DNA of 54,460 nucleotides from UBA1206 sp045600105 (lineage in GTDB: Bacteria; Bacillota; Clostridia; Oscillospirales; CAG-382): positions 1-54,460 of the forward strand of contig JAZRXG010000012.1 of the NCBI GenBank assembly GCA_045600105.1, written 5' to 3'. Positions 15,784 through 24,911 of the stretch are shown here, in pieces. The notes under the pieces are model-generated. The model did no database searches, was not told where the DNA came from, and saw only the letters and a program-made list of their open reading frames with translations. A program made the position numbers and the translations under genes. Position 1 is the first letter of the stretch. Every line of letters starts with the position of its first letter.

Positions 15784-18700
15784 ATGACAAAAGATATCAA
15801 CGAACTGATAATCAAACTGAATAAAAAGCACAACCGCAGGATGATTCGCTACCGTATCCTCAGTATCCTTATGTGCATCACCGTGTTCTTCACGACCTAT
15901 GCGCTCATTCTTCCCGCCATCACCATCGAGGCGGACGAGATCGGATACCCGCGGCTTTCCGTCAGCGCGGAATGGGACGACGAGAACAACGTCCCCAAAA
16001 ACGTGACGTTCGAATGTGACGTCGTCAAGGACTATACCTATATATTGGAATATACCGACAACGGCGGTTCGGTCTGGACAACTATCGCAAGCAGCGGCAA
16101 GATCGCCGACAACAACACGACAGTATACGAATTCAGCGGAAGCACCGTCGACGCTCTGATAGCTTCAGCCGATATGAACACGCGCTACCGCGTACACCTC
16201 GGCAAGCTCAACAACAAAGGCGAATACGAAAACAACTCCGAAAAATACACTTACAGCCTCAAGCTCGCCGACATCCTCGAAGGCGTGAAGGAAGGCTATT
16301 CCGACTGGCTCAAGGGCGACTACCTCGTCTATTTCTGCGATGACGACCCCGCTGCTCCTCCTTCCGATACCGCGGAGCTGCTCGCGGTATTCGACGAATA
16401 CTATCATCTTCCTTCCGCTTCGGTCTCCGCAAGCGTTCCCTCGTCAGCAAGCGACCCCGTTGTCGTGAACGCTTACGTCGACATCAGCGACACTTATACT
16501 TTCGAGTGGCAGAAGCAGGTCACCAATGCCGATACCGGAGAAGCCGAATGGGTCACCATAAGCGGAGAAAACGGAGCGTCCATCACCGATACCGCGTCCT
16601 GCCTCCCTTACGGCGGAACTAACGTCAGATGCAGGGTCTTCAAGGACGGCAATTATCAGACGACCTCCAACGTCATACTCGTCAATCCGCAGAAGTGGGA
16701 TTTCGACCAAGCGGTCACAAAGATCAATACAGGCCTTTCTCTTTCAACGACGAATGGCTGCGGCGACAGCTACGATCTCACCCTGAACGGAACGATCTTC
16801 AACAAATATCTCTATTTCGACGGCGTGGCATCCAACCCCGACGTACCTTTCAGCGATGCCGAAACTTACCGCTGGTATCTCTGCAAGACCTATCTTGACG
16901 CCTACAACGCCGCCGCCGGCGACGAAAGCGCAAAGAACACCGCGGGTGTTGCCGCATCCCGTGAAGTGTGGGAACGCTATCTTTACGATATTTTCGATCC
17001 GGGCGCACAGAATCTCGGCAACACCGGCTCCGGAAGCTACGCTTACCCCACCACCGGCGGTTACGGCGACCACACTCTTGCGTGGCCGAAATCGGGCGAC
17101 TCGTCGTTCCATGCCAATGCTGCGCCGCAGATCGACCCTCTCAACTATGACTTTTTGGTTGGCGGTGTTGACTATACCAACTTTGTCAGCGATCTCGATA
17201 AATACGCTTATGCCGATAAAGCGGGTGACGCGAACACCGAAAGGACCTACAACGTCAATATCACCGCGGACGGCACGGCAAAGGCAAAAGCGCCCGTCGC
17301 GATAATCTTCCAGATACAGACCGCGTGGCAGCTGTTTGACCTTGATCACGCCAACGCACTTGCCGGTGACGGACACACCGAAGTCGGCGCCGTTGCCTTC
17401 AACGGCGAGATCGCGACTCTTTACGACATAAAGTGCGCCCTTCTCGATTTCGTTGAATATATGAATACGACCTACCCCGGCAACAACCTCGTCGTCGGCG
17501 TGGTCGAAGTACAGCACAACGGCTCGAGCACCATGTTCAGCGGTACGGACGCTTCGGGCAAACCGATGTACGTCACGAATAACCCCGACGTCCTCAAAGA
17601 GGGCATAATCGGCTGGGATATCTTCGGCAACTGCGAACACGTCCACTATGACAACAACGCGCTCGTCAACGCGGTGACCAATCTTCCGAGCAACCTTTCG
17701 ACCTGGAACGACTTATACGGTCATCCCATTGCCTACGACGACATCCAGAAAATAGGCATCATCATCGGCGGACCTACCGAAAACACCAATTCCACCAATG
17801 GTCTCGGATGCACTCTTCCGTGGAGCACGTTCAAGGCTTCAAAGCTTAATTCCGTCTACTCCATCAGAGTAAACGAAGGTACTCCCGTTGCGAACAACGT
17901 CATGAATCCGGATCCCATTATTTCGTGGCTCGACTATTCGGCAAACAACGGTACTCCCTACAAGGACGGCAACAACGGCACCGGCTTTACGCAGAAATAC
18001 GTGGCAACGAGCCGCAAAGCTCTGTATGATACTTTCGTTGAGATAGCCGAAAGGGAAATGAGCACCAAGTACATAGTCGTCAGCTCCGATACCTCGGCAT
18101 ACGTCGAAAACGTGATGATCGACGACGTGATCCGTCCCGAATTCAAGGTCGACCTCCGCAAGCCCGTCATAGCGTCGATAAAAGACAGTGACGGCACTCT
18201 GCGGTACGAAACGATAGTTGATTTCTCCTCAAAGACCGTGAACGTCAGAACGTACGCCGCCGACGGCACTTATACCGAACAGGCATTTGACGCCGAGTTT
18301 ACCGAACAGAGCGGACTTATCAACGTTCAGATGGATTTCAACGTCACGCGCGGAGCAGACGTCGGGATCCCCAATTCGCTCACCATAATCGAAAACTCCG
18401 ACAAAACGACCAACGTATCGTACAATTTCGGCAAGCTTTACAACACTACCCGAGCGGTCCTCGATTTCGGCATAGTCGCCCGCGAAGACTACCTCGGAAG
18501 CAACAACGTTTATACCAACGTCGGAACTCCCGCCGCAAAATACGCACCTCCTCAGAGCATCAGAGAGGAGAACACGAAATTCGTCTATAAAGACTTTTAT
18601 ACCGTAAAATGCTTCGACGAGCCTCAGGTAAACGTACCGCTCGATTTCACCACCGTCAACGGCGGATTTGAGATAATCCCCAAAGGACAGAGCAAGGACT

Positions 18701-21594
18701 TTTACGCGCTTGACTGCGGCGTTATCCCGAACAACATCGAAGACCTCATGGACAATTACGGTCAGATCAACGGCACGCTTTATTATAAATGGGTGGGCCC
18801 GAATGACGGCGAAGGCAGGGAATGCGGCTCGGTCAGAGTGACGGGAGGCGTCCCGCAGGGAGAACGTCCCGATCTTTCGTACCCGAAGACGTTCTATGAG
18901 ACGGGCAGCTTCGCTTCGTCCCTCGAGCTTACGTTCGTCCCCGACGAGGTCGATCCAAAAGGAACGTTCCACGACCGCGTCACAAAGACCGAAGTCAACG
19001 AAAAAATGCGCGACGGCGTCGCCAACGTGCTCGTCATCGACGAAAACTCGCTTCTGTCGCTCGAGGTCGAAAAGATATGGAAGGGCTCGTTCCCGCACGC
19101 GGATCAGATCGGATTCGATATTCTTGACAAAAACGGAAATGTTTTCAGGACCGGGACACTCGGAAGCAGCGATAACTGGCATAAATTCATCAGCGACCTT
19201 CCCGCGATAATCAATAATGAAACGCAGACGTATTCCATCAGCGAGATCGGCGTCGAAGGCTATGTGACTTCGATGCAGAGCGAGATCACCACCGAATACG
19301 TTTACGAAGGACTGCTCGAATTCGATTTCAAACCGCAGATAAACATACCGAGCGGATACACGAAGATCAGAGTATATTACACCTACGGCGATTCCGGCGA
19401 AGGGACTTACCGGGATTTCACCGTATCGTCACTCAACGTCGACGATTCCAACAGATTCACCATTTCCGGTCTCGGCGTAGACGAAGACGGCAACCCCTAT
19501 GAAGGCGGTATAAACCGCATCGACTACATCGACGACAGCGAAAAAATATACGCTTCCTTCATCGGTCCCGATCTCGATCCGTATTCGGTCACCGCCGAAC
19601 AGTGCGGCTACGCGTTGTTCAGCATTACGCCGAGCGCTAAGGTCGATAAAGACAGATACGTCGAGATCAGATATACCGTAGGCAGCGATACGACGGTATA
19701 TGCTTATTCTTACAAGCTCCCGGCAGCGGTCAACGCGGGAACCTCGTTTACGCTTACGGATACTTCCAACCTTCTTCCCGCCGATACAAATGCTTCGGAT
19801 ATCACGATAATGAGCGTCAGGATGGGACAGCAGCTCAACAACCTGCAAACGCTGAACTGCACGTCTTCCTGCACGGGACTCGGCACCGCGAAGCAGACCG
19901 TATATTTCAACGCGCCGAAAAAGCTCCAGAAGGGCAAAAACGTATACGTCACCATCAGCGACGGAAACGGAAACACCTATACCCAGACCTACAAGCTGAC
20001 CGCGGACGTGAATATGGACGAGAGAGTCACCGTCGTGTTCGACGACTTCCTTCCCGACGGGACTTACACCCTCGACAGCATCGCGTACGATCAGAATAAC
20101 AACTATCTCGCCGACGATACGTTCGTCGCGTTCAAGCTGCCCATCAGGATCGCGGGCAAGAACGTCACCGTGACAATCCGCAATGACGACACGGGCAACA
20201 CGTATTCGCAGACGACTCAGATCAACGCCGAAGCGGATACCGATGTCACCGTCGTTTTCGCAAATGATCCTCCCGCCGGAAACTATTCGCTCGTTTCGAT
20301 AACCTATACCGACGGCGGCACGAAGTACGTCATGAAAAAGACCGTGATCGAGTTCACGGCTCCGGTCGATTTCGCCGAGAGAGATGTTCTCGTTTTCACG
20401 CTGACCAACGGCACGGATACGATAACCGAATCTGTCACTCTCACCAAGAATCAGGCAAACGCGATGAAAGCGGGCAACCTCATTGAGCTTGAGCTTGCCA
20501 CGACGAACGACACTACCGGATATTACGTGTCGGGCATCACACGCAACGCCAGCCCGCTCACCGATATGACCAAGGTGACCTTCACCGCTCCCGTAAAGAT
20601 AACCGCCGACAAGGATCTTGCGTTCACGTTCTGGGACGGCACCAATGATGCCACCACGACGTCCGCGTATACCGCGAGAGCCGATATGGCTTACGAAGCG
20701 GGAAGTGACCTCACCGTCACCCTCAACGGCAATCCGCCCGAGGGATACGTTATCAAGACGATGACGTTTGACGGTAATTCTCTTGCTTCCAAGACAGCGG
20801 CGTCGTTCATTACGCCGATGAAATTCGACGGCAAGACCGATGTCAAGGTCACGATAACCGACGGTTCTCATACCTATACGTCTACCATCAAGCCAAAAGC
20901 CGCGGCAGGCGAAGAATGCACGGCTTATTTTGACAACGTCGTAAGCGGCGGCACTTATCAGATCTCGAAGATCGAATACGGCAAGAACACCCTTACCGGC
21001 TACACTTCGCCGACCGTTATACCCGGCGGAGCGTTACCCGAATACACCGTCGATTTCGGCGGCGCTCCCGTCGAAGCACATCTTTTCGCGGGCGGTATGT
21101 ATCCGTCAACGGTAATATACATCGGCGGCAACTATCCGGGCAGCGAGGTCAGACCCAACGGTATATCAAGGATAACCGCCGGTATGCTCACGCCGTGCGA
21201 CATCCCCGCAGGCACGGAAATCACCGTGTACTACGAAAACGACGGCGTTACCGGCTCGTTCACCTATACCACCACTCAGGCGACGAGCGCGGGCGACATC
21301 GCATATTTCAACAGCGGCGCTCTTCCCGGAGGCGATTACGTCATCACCGGCGTCAGCCACCCGTACGGCACTTCGGACGAGCACATGTATTATTATGACA
21401 TTCCGGTGAACGCTTCGACCAAGTCGAAGCTTATCAGCGCGACGAGCACACCGCATTACACGATCACCAACACGCCCGAGGTATCCCTTCCTTCGACCGG
21501 CGGCAGTACTGCGAGAACGTTTACGGCCATCGGACTTGCCATTATGCTCGCTGCCCTCATCGCGGGCGGATTCCTCTTGAAGAAAAAAGGCTGA
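15784..21594 (+). CDS. Giant LPxTG adhesin with VWA-like head and tandem-repeat stalk
   Basis: 1936 residues. The N-terminus (RYRILSILMCITVFF and LILPAIT, about 21-47) is the signal peptide shared with the other two giant proteins of this island. Residues about 50-490 hold Ig-like beta domains; about 500-740 read like a von Willebrand A fold (VGAVAFNGEIATLYDIKCAL, QKIGIIIGGPT), but the DxSxS metal site is replaced by FQIQTAW. A CnaB-type domain follows (about 1092-1165; EVEKIWKGSFPHADQIGF). About 1175-1890 is a stalk of several degenerate repeats of roughly 80-90 residues, each with VTI-D-G-TYT and PDGTY-L-SI-Y elements. It ends with LPSTGG (about 1902), a membrane helix and KKKG. Sortase substrate, probably a surface or pilus-tip adhesin; ligand unknown. 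Own promoter. Confidence 0.82.
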   Translation: MTKDINELIIKLNKKHNRRMIRYRILSILMCITVFFTTYALILPAITIEADEIGYPRLSVSAEWDDENNVPKNVTFECDVVKDYTYILEYTDNGGSVWTTIASSGKIADNNTTVYEFSGSTVDALIASADMNTRYRVHLGKLNNKGEYENNSEKYTYSLKLADILEGVKEGYSDWLKGDYLVYFCDDDPAAPPSDTAELLAVFDEYYHLPSASVSASVPSSASDPVVVNAYVDISDTYTFEWQKQVTNADTGEAEWVTISGENGASITDTASCLPYGGTNVRCRVFKDGNYQTTSNVILVNPQKWDFDQAVTKINTGLSLSTTNGCGDSYDLTLNGTIFNKYLYFDGVASNPDVPFSDAETYRWYLCKTYLDAYNAAAGDESAKNTAGVAASREVWERYLYDIFDPGAQNLGNTGSGSYAYPTTGGYGDHTLAWPKSGDSSFHANAAPQIDPLNYDFLVGGVDYTNFVSDLDKYAYADKAGDANTERTYNVNITADGTAKAKAPVAIIFQIQTAWQLFDLDHANALAGDGHTEVGAVAFNGEIATLYDIKCALLDFVEYMNTTYPGNNLVVGVVEVQHNGSSTMFSGTDASGKPMYVTNNPDVLKEGIIGWDIFGNCEHVHYDNNALVNAVTNLPSNLSTWNDLYGHPIAYDDIQKIGIIIGGPTENTNSTNGLGCTLPWSTFKASKLNSVYSIRVNEGTPVANNVMNPDPIISWLDYSANNGTPYKDGNNGTGFTQKYVATSRKALYDTFVEIAEREMSTKYIVVSSDTSAYVENVMIDDVIRPEFKVDLRKPVIASIKDSDGTLRYETIVDFSSKTVNVRTYAADGTYTEQAFDAEFTEQSGLINVQMDFNVTRGADVGIPNSLTIIENSDKTTNVSYNFGKLYNTTRAVLDFGIVAREDYLGSNNVYTNVGTPAAKYAPPQSIREENTKFVYKDFYTVKCFDEPQVNVPLDFTTVNGGFEIIPKGQSKDFYALDCGVIPNNIEDLMDNYGQINGTLYYKWVGPNDGEGRECGSVRVTGGVPQGERPDLSYPKTFYETGSFASSLELTFVPDEVDPKGTFHDRVTKTEVNEKMRDGVANVLVIDENSLLSLEVEKIWKGSFPHADQIGFDILDKNGNVFRTGTLGSSDNWHKFISDLPAIINNETQTYSISEIGVEGYVTSMQSEITTEYVYEGLLEFDFKPQINIPSGYTKIRVYYTYGDSGEGTYRDFTVSSLNVDDSNRFTISGLGVDEDGNPYEGGINRIDYIDDSEKIYASFIGPDLDPYSVTAEQCGYALFSITPSAKVDKDRYVEIRYTVGSDTTVYAYSYKLPAAVNAGTSFTLTDTSNLLPADTNASDITIMSVRMGQQLNNLQTLNCTSSCTGLGTAKQTVYFNAPKKLQKGKNVYVTISDGNGNTYTQTYKLTADVNMDERVTVVFDDFLPDGTYTLDSIAYDQNNNYLADDTFVAFKLPIRIAGKNVTVTIRNDDTGNTYSQTTQINAEADTDVTVVFANDPPAGNYSLVSITYTDGGTKYVMKKTVIEFTAPVDFAERDVLVFTLTNGTDTITESVTLTKNQANAMKAGNLIELELATTNDTTGYYVSGITRNASPLTDMTKVTFTAPVKITADKDLAFTFWDGTNDATTTSAYTARADMAYEAGSDLTVTLNGNPPEGYVIKTMTFDGNSLASKTAASFITPMKFDGKTDVKVTITDGSHTYTSTIKPKAAAGEECTAYFDNVVSGGTYQISKIEYGKNTLTGYTSPTVIPGGALPEYTVDFGGAPVEAHLFAGGMYPSTVIYIGGNYPGSEVRPNGISRITAGMLTPCDIPAGTEITVYYENDGVTGSFTYTTTQATSAGDIAYFNSGALPGGDYVITGVSHPYGTSDEHMYYYDIPVNASTKSKLISATSTPHYTITNTPEVSLPSTGGSTARTFTAIGLAIMLAALIAGGFLLKKKG

Positions 21595-21997
21595 ATTGAT
21601 TCGAACGGATAAAAGCGGCTCGTCCGCAAAACGACGCGCCGCTTCCGTACCGTTTCAAATCAAAGGATCCGTTTTTCCGCAGACAGTGTCCGTTTTGTGA
21701 CGGTTTCCGACATAGTTCACGCAAAGACGCGATTGTATGAAGAGAACCTATAACGATGTATAATCATTGAATATCGTTGAATAATTATTAATTGACGGCA
21801 CTTTTTGTGTGGAAATCAGCGTTTTGCACAAAATAATATGCACGTATTAATAAAAATTCTCATTTTCACTATTGCATTTGCCGAATGTTTGTGATATTAT
21901 GATACCATATAAAATGGTGTTTTGTTTTGATTCCGCTGCGGCGGGCATCGTTCCGCGTGCAAAAATGAAATCGTTTTTTGAAAGGCAGGGAGGCAAA
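21595..21997 (+). promoter_or_regulatory. Intergenic region with duplicated promoter module, copy 1
   Basis: A stem of AAGCGGC/GCCGCTT (21613-21644) without a T-run may weakly end the adhesin transcript. A long AT-rich stretch (about 21727-21860, including TATAATCATTGAAT and ATAATTATTAAT) leads to the promoter TTGCAT (21872-21877), 17-base spacer, TATTAT (21895-21900). The stretch 21727-21901 is clearly homologous to 32000-32175 before the third adhesin. The internal TATAAT at about 21760 is conserved in both copies but has no good -35, so an activator-dependent second promoter is possible (inference). No gene is seen here. Confidence 0.7.
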
Positions 21998-22582
21998 ATG
22001 TCAAAGAAAAAAGATATAACGCTTCCCGAGGTCAGCGAACTCCAGACAGAACTGCACCGTGTAAAATTCAGAACGCGCTATATGAAGCTTCTCCGAAGCA
22101 CCATATACGCCCTCATAGTGACGGCGGCAGCGGCGGCACTCATTGCAACTCTGATGCTTCCCGTGCTTCAGATATACGGCAACTCAATGACACCGACGCT
22201 CAACGAAAGCAGCATAGTCGTTTCGTTCAAGACCAACAATATCGACCGCGGCGACATCGTCAGCTTCTATTATTCCAACCGCATACTCGTAAAACGCGTG
22301 GTAGGCCTTCCGCTCGACACGGTCGAACTCAAGGAAAACGGCGATTTCTACGTCAACGGAGAGCTGCTCGACGAACCGTATATTGTCGAAAAAGCGTATG
22401 GGGAAAGCGACATCGAGTACCCGTTCCAGGTCCCCGAAGGGTCGTATTTCGTGGTAGGCGACCATCGCGAAACGTCGATCGATTCGAGAACGAGCACCGT
22501 CGGCTGCGTTATGAGCGAAGAAATAGTAGGAAAAATCATTTTCACGGTCTGGCCGCTCAAATATTTCGGCACTGTCAAATGA
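21998..22582 (+). CDS. Signal peptidase I of the pilus locus
   Basis: 194 residues. One membrane anchor (about 33-58), then the catalytic Ser63 in IYGNSMTPTL and the general-base Lys99 in RILVKRVVGLP, with FVVGDHRETSIDSR as the conserved box near the end. It cleaves signal peptides of exported proteins. A dedicated signal peptidase inside a pilus cluster recalls SipA of streptococcal pilus islands, where it is needed for pilus assembly; that role here is inferred from position. Start at ATG 21998 behind CAGGGAGG; the upstream frame contains the promoter. Followed by a 228-base leader before the major pilin. Confidence 0.9.
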   Translation: MSKKKDITLPEVSELQTELHRVKFRTRYMKLLRSTIYALIVTAAAAALIATLMLPVLQIYGNSMTPTLNESSIVVSFKTNNIDRGDIVSFYYSNRILVKRVVGLPLDTVELKENGDFYVNGELLDEPYIVEKAYGESDIEYPFQVPEGSYFVVGDHRETSIDSRTSTVGCVMSEEIVGKIIFTVWPLKYFGTVK

Positions 22583-22810
22583 ACACGTTTTCCGCTTTTT
22601 CACAAATATGTCCCGCACCATACTTTGAAATCCGCGCACTGCTCACGGCAGCTGCGTTGATCGTAGGGCTCGTTCCTTAACACAGAAGAAATAAAGCGGC
22701 AGTAAAAACAGCGTCTCGCTGCCGAAGAACGTCTGACCGCGTTTTGGAAAACCCGAAGAATAAATAGAGAAATGTTTTCAAAAAAAAAATAAACGAAAGG
22801 AAAAAACAAA
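22583..22810 (+). other. Leader between signal peptidase and major pilin
   Basis: No ORF and no convincing promoter. A GCGGCAG/GCTGCCG stem (about 22695-22725) and a GAAAGG ribosome site before ATG 22811 are the only elements seen. The pilin is therefore probably transcribed from the TTGCAT promoter at 21872, with a long structured leader. Confidence 0.4.
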
Positions 22811-24763
22811 ATGAAAACAAATCGCAGAACCCTCGCACTCATCCTTGTTCTGGCTCTCGTTTTAGCATTTGCGATCTCCGCATTTGCAGATGATGAAGCA
22901 CCTGCCGGCGATACCCCCGCAGAAGACCCCACTTCCGGCAAGATCACCGTTTCCAACGGTACCGCAGGCAAATCCTACGCAGGCTACAAGATCTTTGACG
23001 CTACCATCAGCGATGGCGGTGTATCCTACTACATCGACAGCGACAGCGCCTGGTTCGACCTCGTAAGCGCGGTTTCCGTCCTCAGCGACGCTGAAGAACC
23101 CGCAGAAGAACCCGCTGAAGAGCCCGCGGAAGAACCCGCAGCGGCAACTCCCGTATTCACCCTCAACCTCGTTTCCACTACCGAAGCAGGCGTCAAGACC
23201 TACAACGTAGTTATAAACGAAGGCGTTGATGGCTCAGACATCCTCAAGGCTCTCTTCACCGAAAACGAAGGTGAATACAGCATCGAAAGCATTCCCGCTG
23301 ATACTCCCGATCTCGCTTCTACCAAATGCGGCGATACCGGCGTAGTTGTCTGGGACGAAGTACCCTTCGGCTATTACCTCATCACCAGCACCCTCGGTTC
23401 CGTTGTTTCCGTTGACACCAACAAACCCAACGTGACCATCATGGATAAGAACGAGATCCCTTCGTGGGACAACGAAGAATCTTCCGAGGAATCCTCCGAA
23501 GGATCCGAACCTTCTTCTGAACCCACCTCCGGCGAAACCACTTCCGAAGAACCCACCTCCGAAGAACCTACTTCCGAAGAGCCCACATCCGGTGAAGAGC
23601 CTTCCGAAGAACCCTCCGAAGAACCCTCCGGCGAAACCAACCCCGGTAAAGTTATCGTCCTCGACGACGGCAGCAAGGTTACCGAAAACTCCGCTAACTA
23701 CGGCGACGTTATCACCTTCGACATCGGTATCAACGCTACCAACTACTACAAGACCAACATCATCACTTATTACTACATCACCGATACTCTCGGCGCAGGC
23801 TTCACTCTTAATGAAGAATCCATCGAGATCTATCTCGGCGACGTAGCAGACGGAAACAAACTTTCCGTTGCTGAAGGCGCCTTCGGCACCGGCACCGCGC
23901 TTCCCACCTACAAGCTCTATGTCGGCGAATATGACGAAACCGACGGCACCAAGATCGACATCGTTCTCGACTGGGCAGAACTTGATAACGGCGAACTTTC
24001 TCCCCTTCTTACCGCAAACACCAATAAGATCCACGTAAGATATACCGCTGCCGTCAACAACGACGCTGTTATCGGCACCACCGGCAACAAGAACGTAGCA
24101 AACTTCACTTACGATTACGAACCTTACAATCCCGAAGAACCTCCCACGGAAGATCCTGATCCCAAGGATCCCAGAGACGAAATCCCGAATCCGGATTATA
24201 ACCCTGACGAACCCGAGAGTGATGACAATCCCAAAACAACCCCGAACGACGATAAGCCCGAATACGATCCTGAAAACGAAAGAGAAACCACTACTTACGT
24301 TTACGCGATCGGCGTCACGAAGACCGACTCCGAAGGTACCGTTCTTGACGGCGCTATCTTCAACCTGAGCGATCTCTGGTTCACCGAAGATGAAGCAGGC
24401 GTTTACAGCTACGCTGATTCCACCGCTGCCGGCGCTACTCAGGAACTCACCACCAAAGACGGTCTCCTCCTCATCAAGGGTCTTGCCGAAGGCGAATACT
24501 CCCTCACCGAAACCAAAGCTCCCGATGGATACAACAGACTCACCGAGGCTCAGACCATTACCGTTTCCAACATTGCAGCGAACACCGACGCTTACGGCGA
24601 AGAAGTTGCGGCTGAAAAAGTCATCGAGAACAACAAGGGCTCTGAGCTTCCTCAGACCGGCGGCATCGGCACCGTTCTCTTCGTTGCCGGCGGCGCGCTC
24701 CTCGTTATGCTCGCAGGTATCTTCCTTGTTACCAACAAGAGAATTTCCAAAGAATCCATCTGA
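22811..24763 (+). CDS. Major pilin subunit (isopeptide-forming, LPQTGG)
   Basis: 650 residues. Signal peptide 1-25 (AISAFADD), an N-terminal domain (about 40-200) interrupted by an EEPAEEPAEEP stretch, a Ser/Glu/Pro linker of repeated SEEPT units (about 220-277), a pilin D-type beta domain (about 278-440; YGDVITFDIGI, YYYITDTLGAGFTL), a second acidic linker, and a CnaB/SpaA domain (about 497-597) whose E-box is YSLTETKAPDGY. It ends with LPQTGG (about 612), helix and NKRISKESI. It is the likely polymerising shaft subunit because of its position before the class C sortase, isopeptide-type domains, and the same extreme codon bias as the gene at 1066. A clear WxxxVxVYPK pilin motif is not seen, so the acceptor lysine is unknown. 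Confidence 0.85.
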   Translation: MKTNRRTLALILVLALVLAFAISAFADDEAPAGDTPAEDPTSGKITVSNGTAGKSYAGYKIFDATISDGGVSYYIDSDSAWFDLVSAVSVLSDAEEPAEEPAEEPAEEPAAATPVFTLNLVSTTEAGVKTYNVVINEGVDGSDILKALFTENEGEYSIESIPADTPDLASTKCGDTGVVVWDEVPFGYYLITSTLGSVVSVDTNKPNVTIMDKNEIPSWDNEESSEESSEGSEPSSEPTSGETTSEEPTSEEPTSEEPTSGEEPSEEPSEEPSGETNPGKVIVLDDGSKVTENSANYGDVITFDIGINATNYYKTNIITYYYITDTLGAGFTLNEESIEIYLGDVADGNKLSVAEGAFGTGTALPTYKLYVGEYDETDGTKIDIVLDWAELDNGELSPLLTANTNKIHVRYTAAVNNDAVIGTTGNKNVANFTYDYEPYNPEEPPTEDPDPKDPRDEIPNPDYNPDEPESDDNPKTTPNDDKPEYDPENERETTTYVYAIGVTKTDSEGTVLDGAIFNLSDLWFTEDEAGVYSYADSTAAGATQELTTKDGLLLIKGLAEGEYSLTETKAPDGYNRLTEAQTITVSNIAANTDAYGEEVAAEKVIENNKGSELPQTGGIGTVLFVAGGALLVMLAGIFLVTNKRISKESI

Positions 24764-24911
24764 TCTGATATAATAACATTCAGATAAACAAATGTGAATA
24801 AGGGGGAAGGGAAACCCTTCTCCCGATATCACACCGGAGATATGGCGGCAAAGCGCTTTGCCGTCGTATCCGCGTTGTGATAATAATAAATGAAGCAGGA
24901 AACAAAACGCA
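24764..24911 (+). promoter_or_regulatory. Stem-loop-rich spacer between pilin and sortase
   Basis: Two structures: a hairpin GGGGGAAGGG-AAA-CCCTTCTCCC (24802-24824) and a larger imperfect dyad (24827-24882) whose arms are TATCACAC...GGCGGCAAAGC and its complement. No T-run follows, so these look like attenuation or mRNA-processing/stability elements rather than a full terminator. TGATATAAT at 24766-24774 is an extended -10 without a clear -35. Confidence 0.65.

Noticed and set aside
15784..21594. Frameshift or fusion within the 1936-residue adhesin
   Set aside because: The frame is continuous from signal peptide to sorting signal with steady codon use; size is normal for such adhesins.
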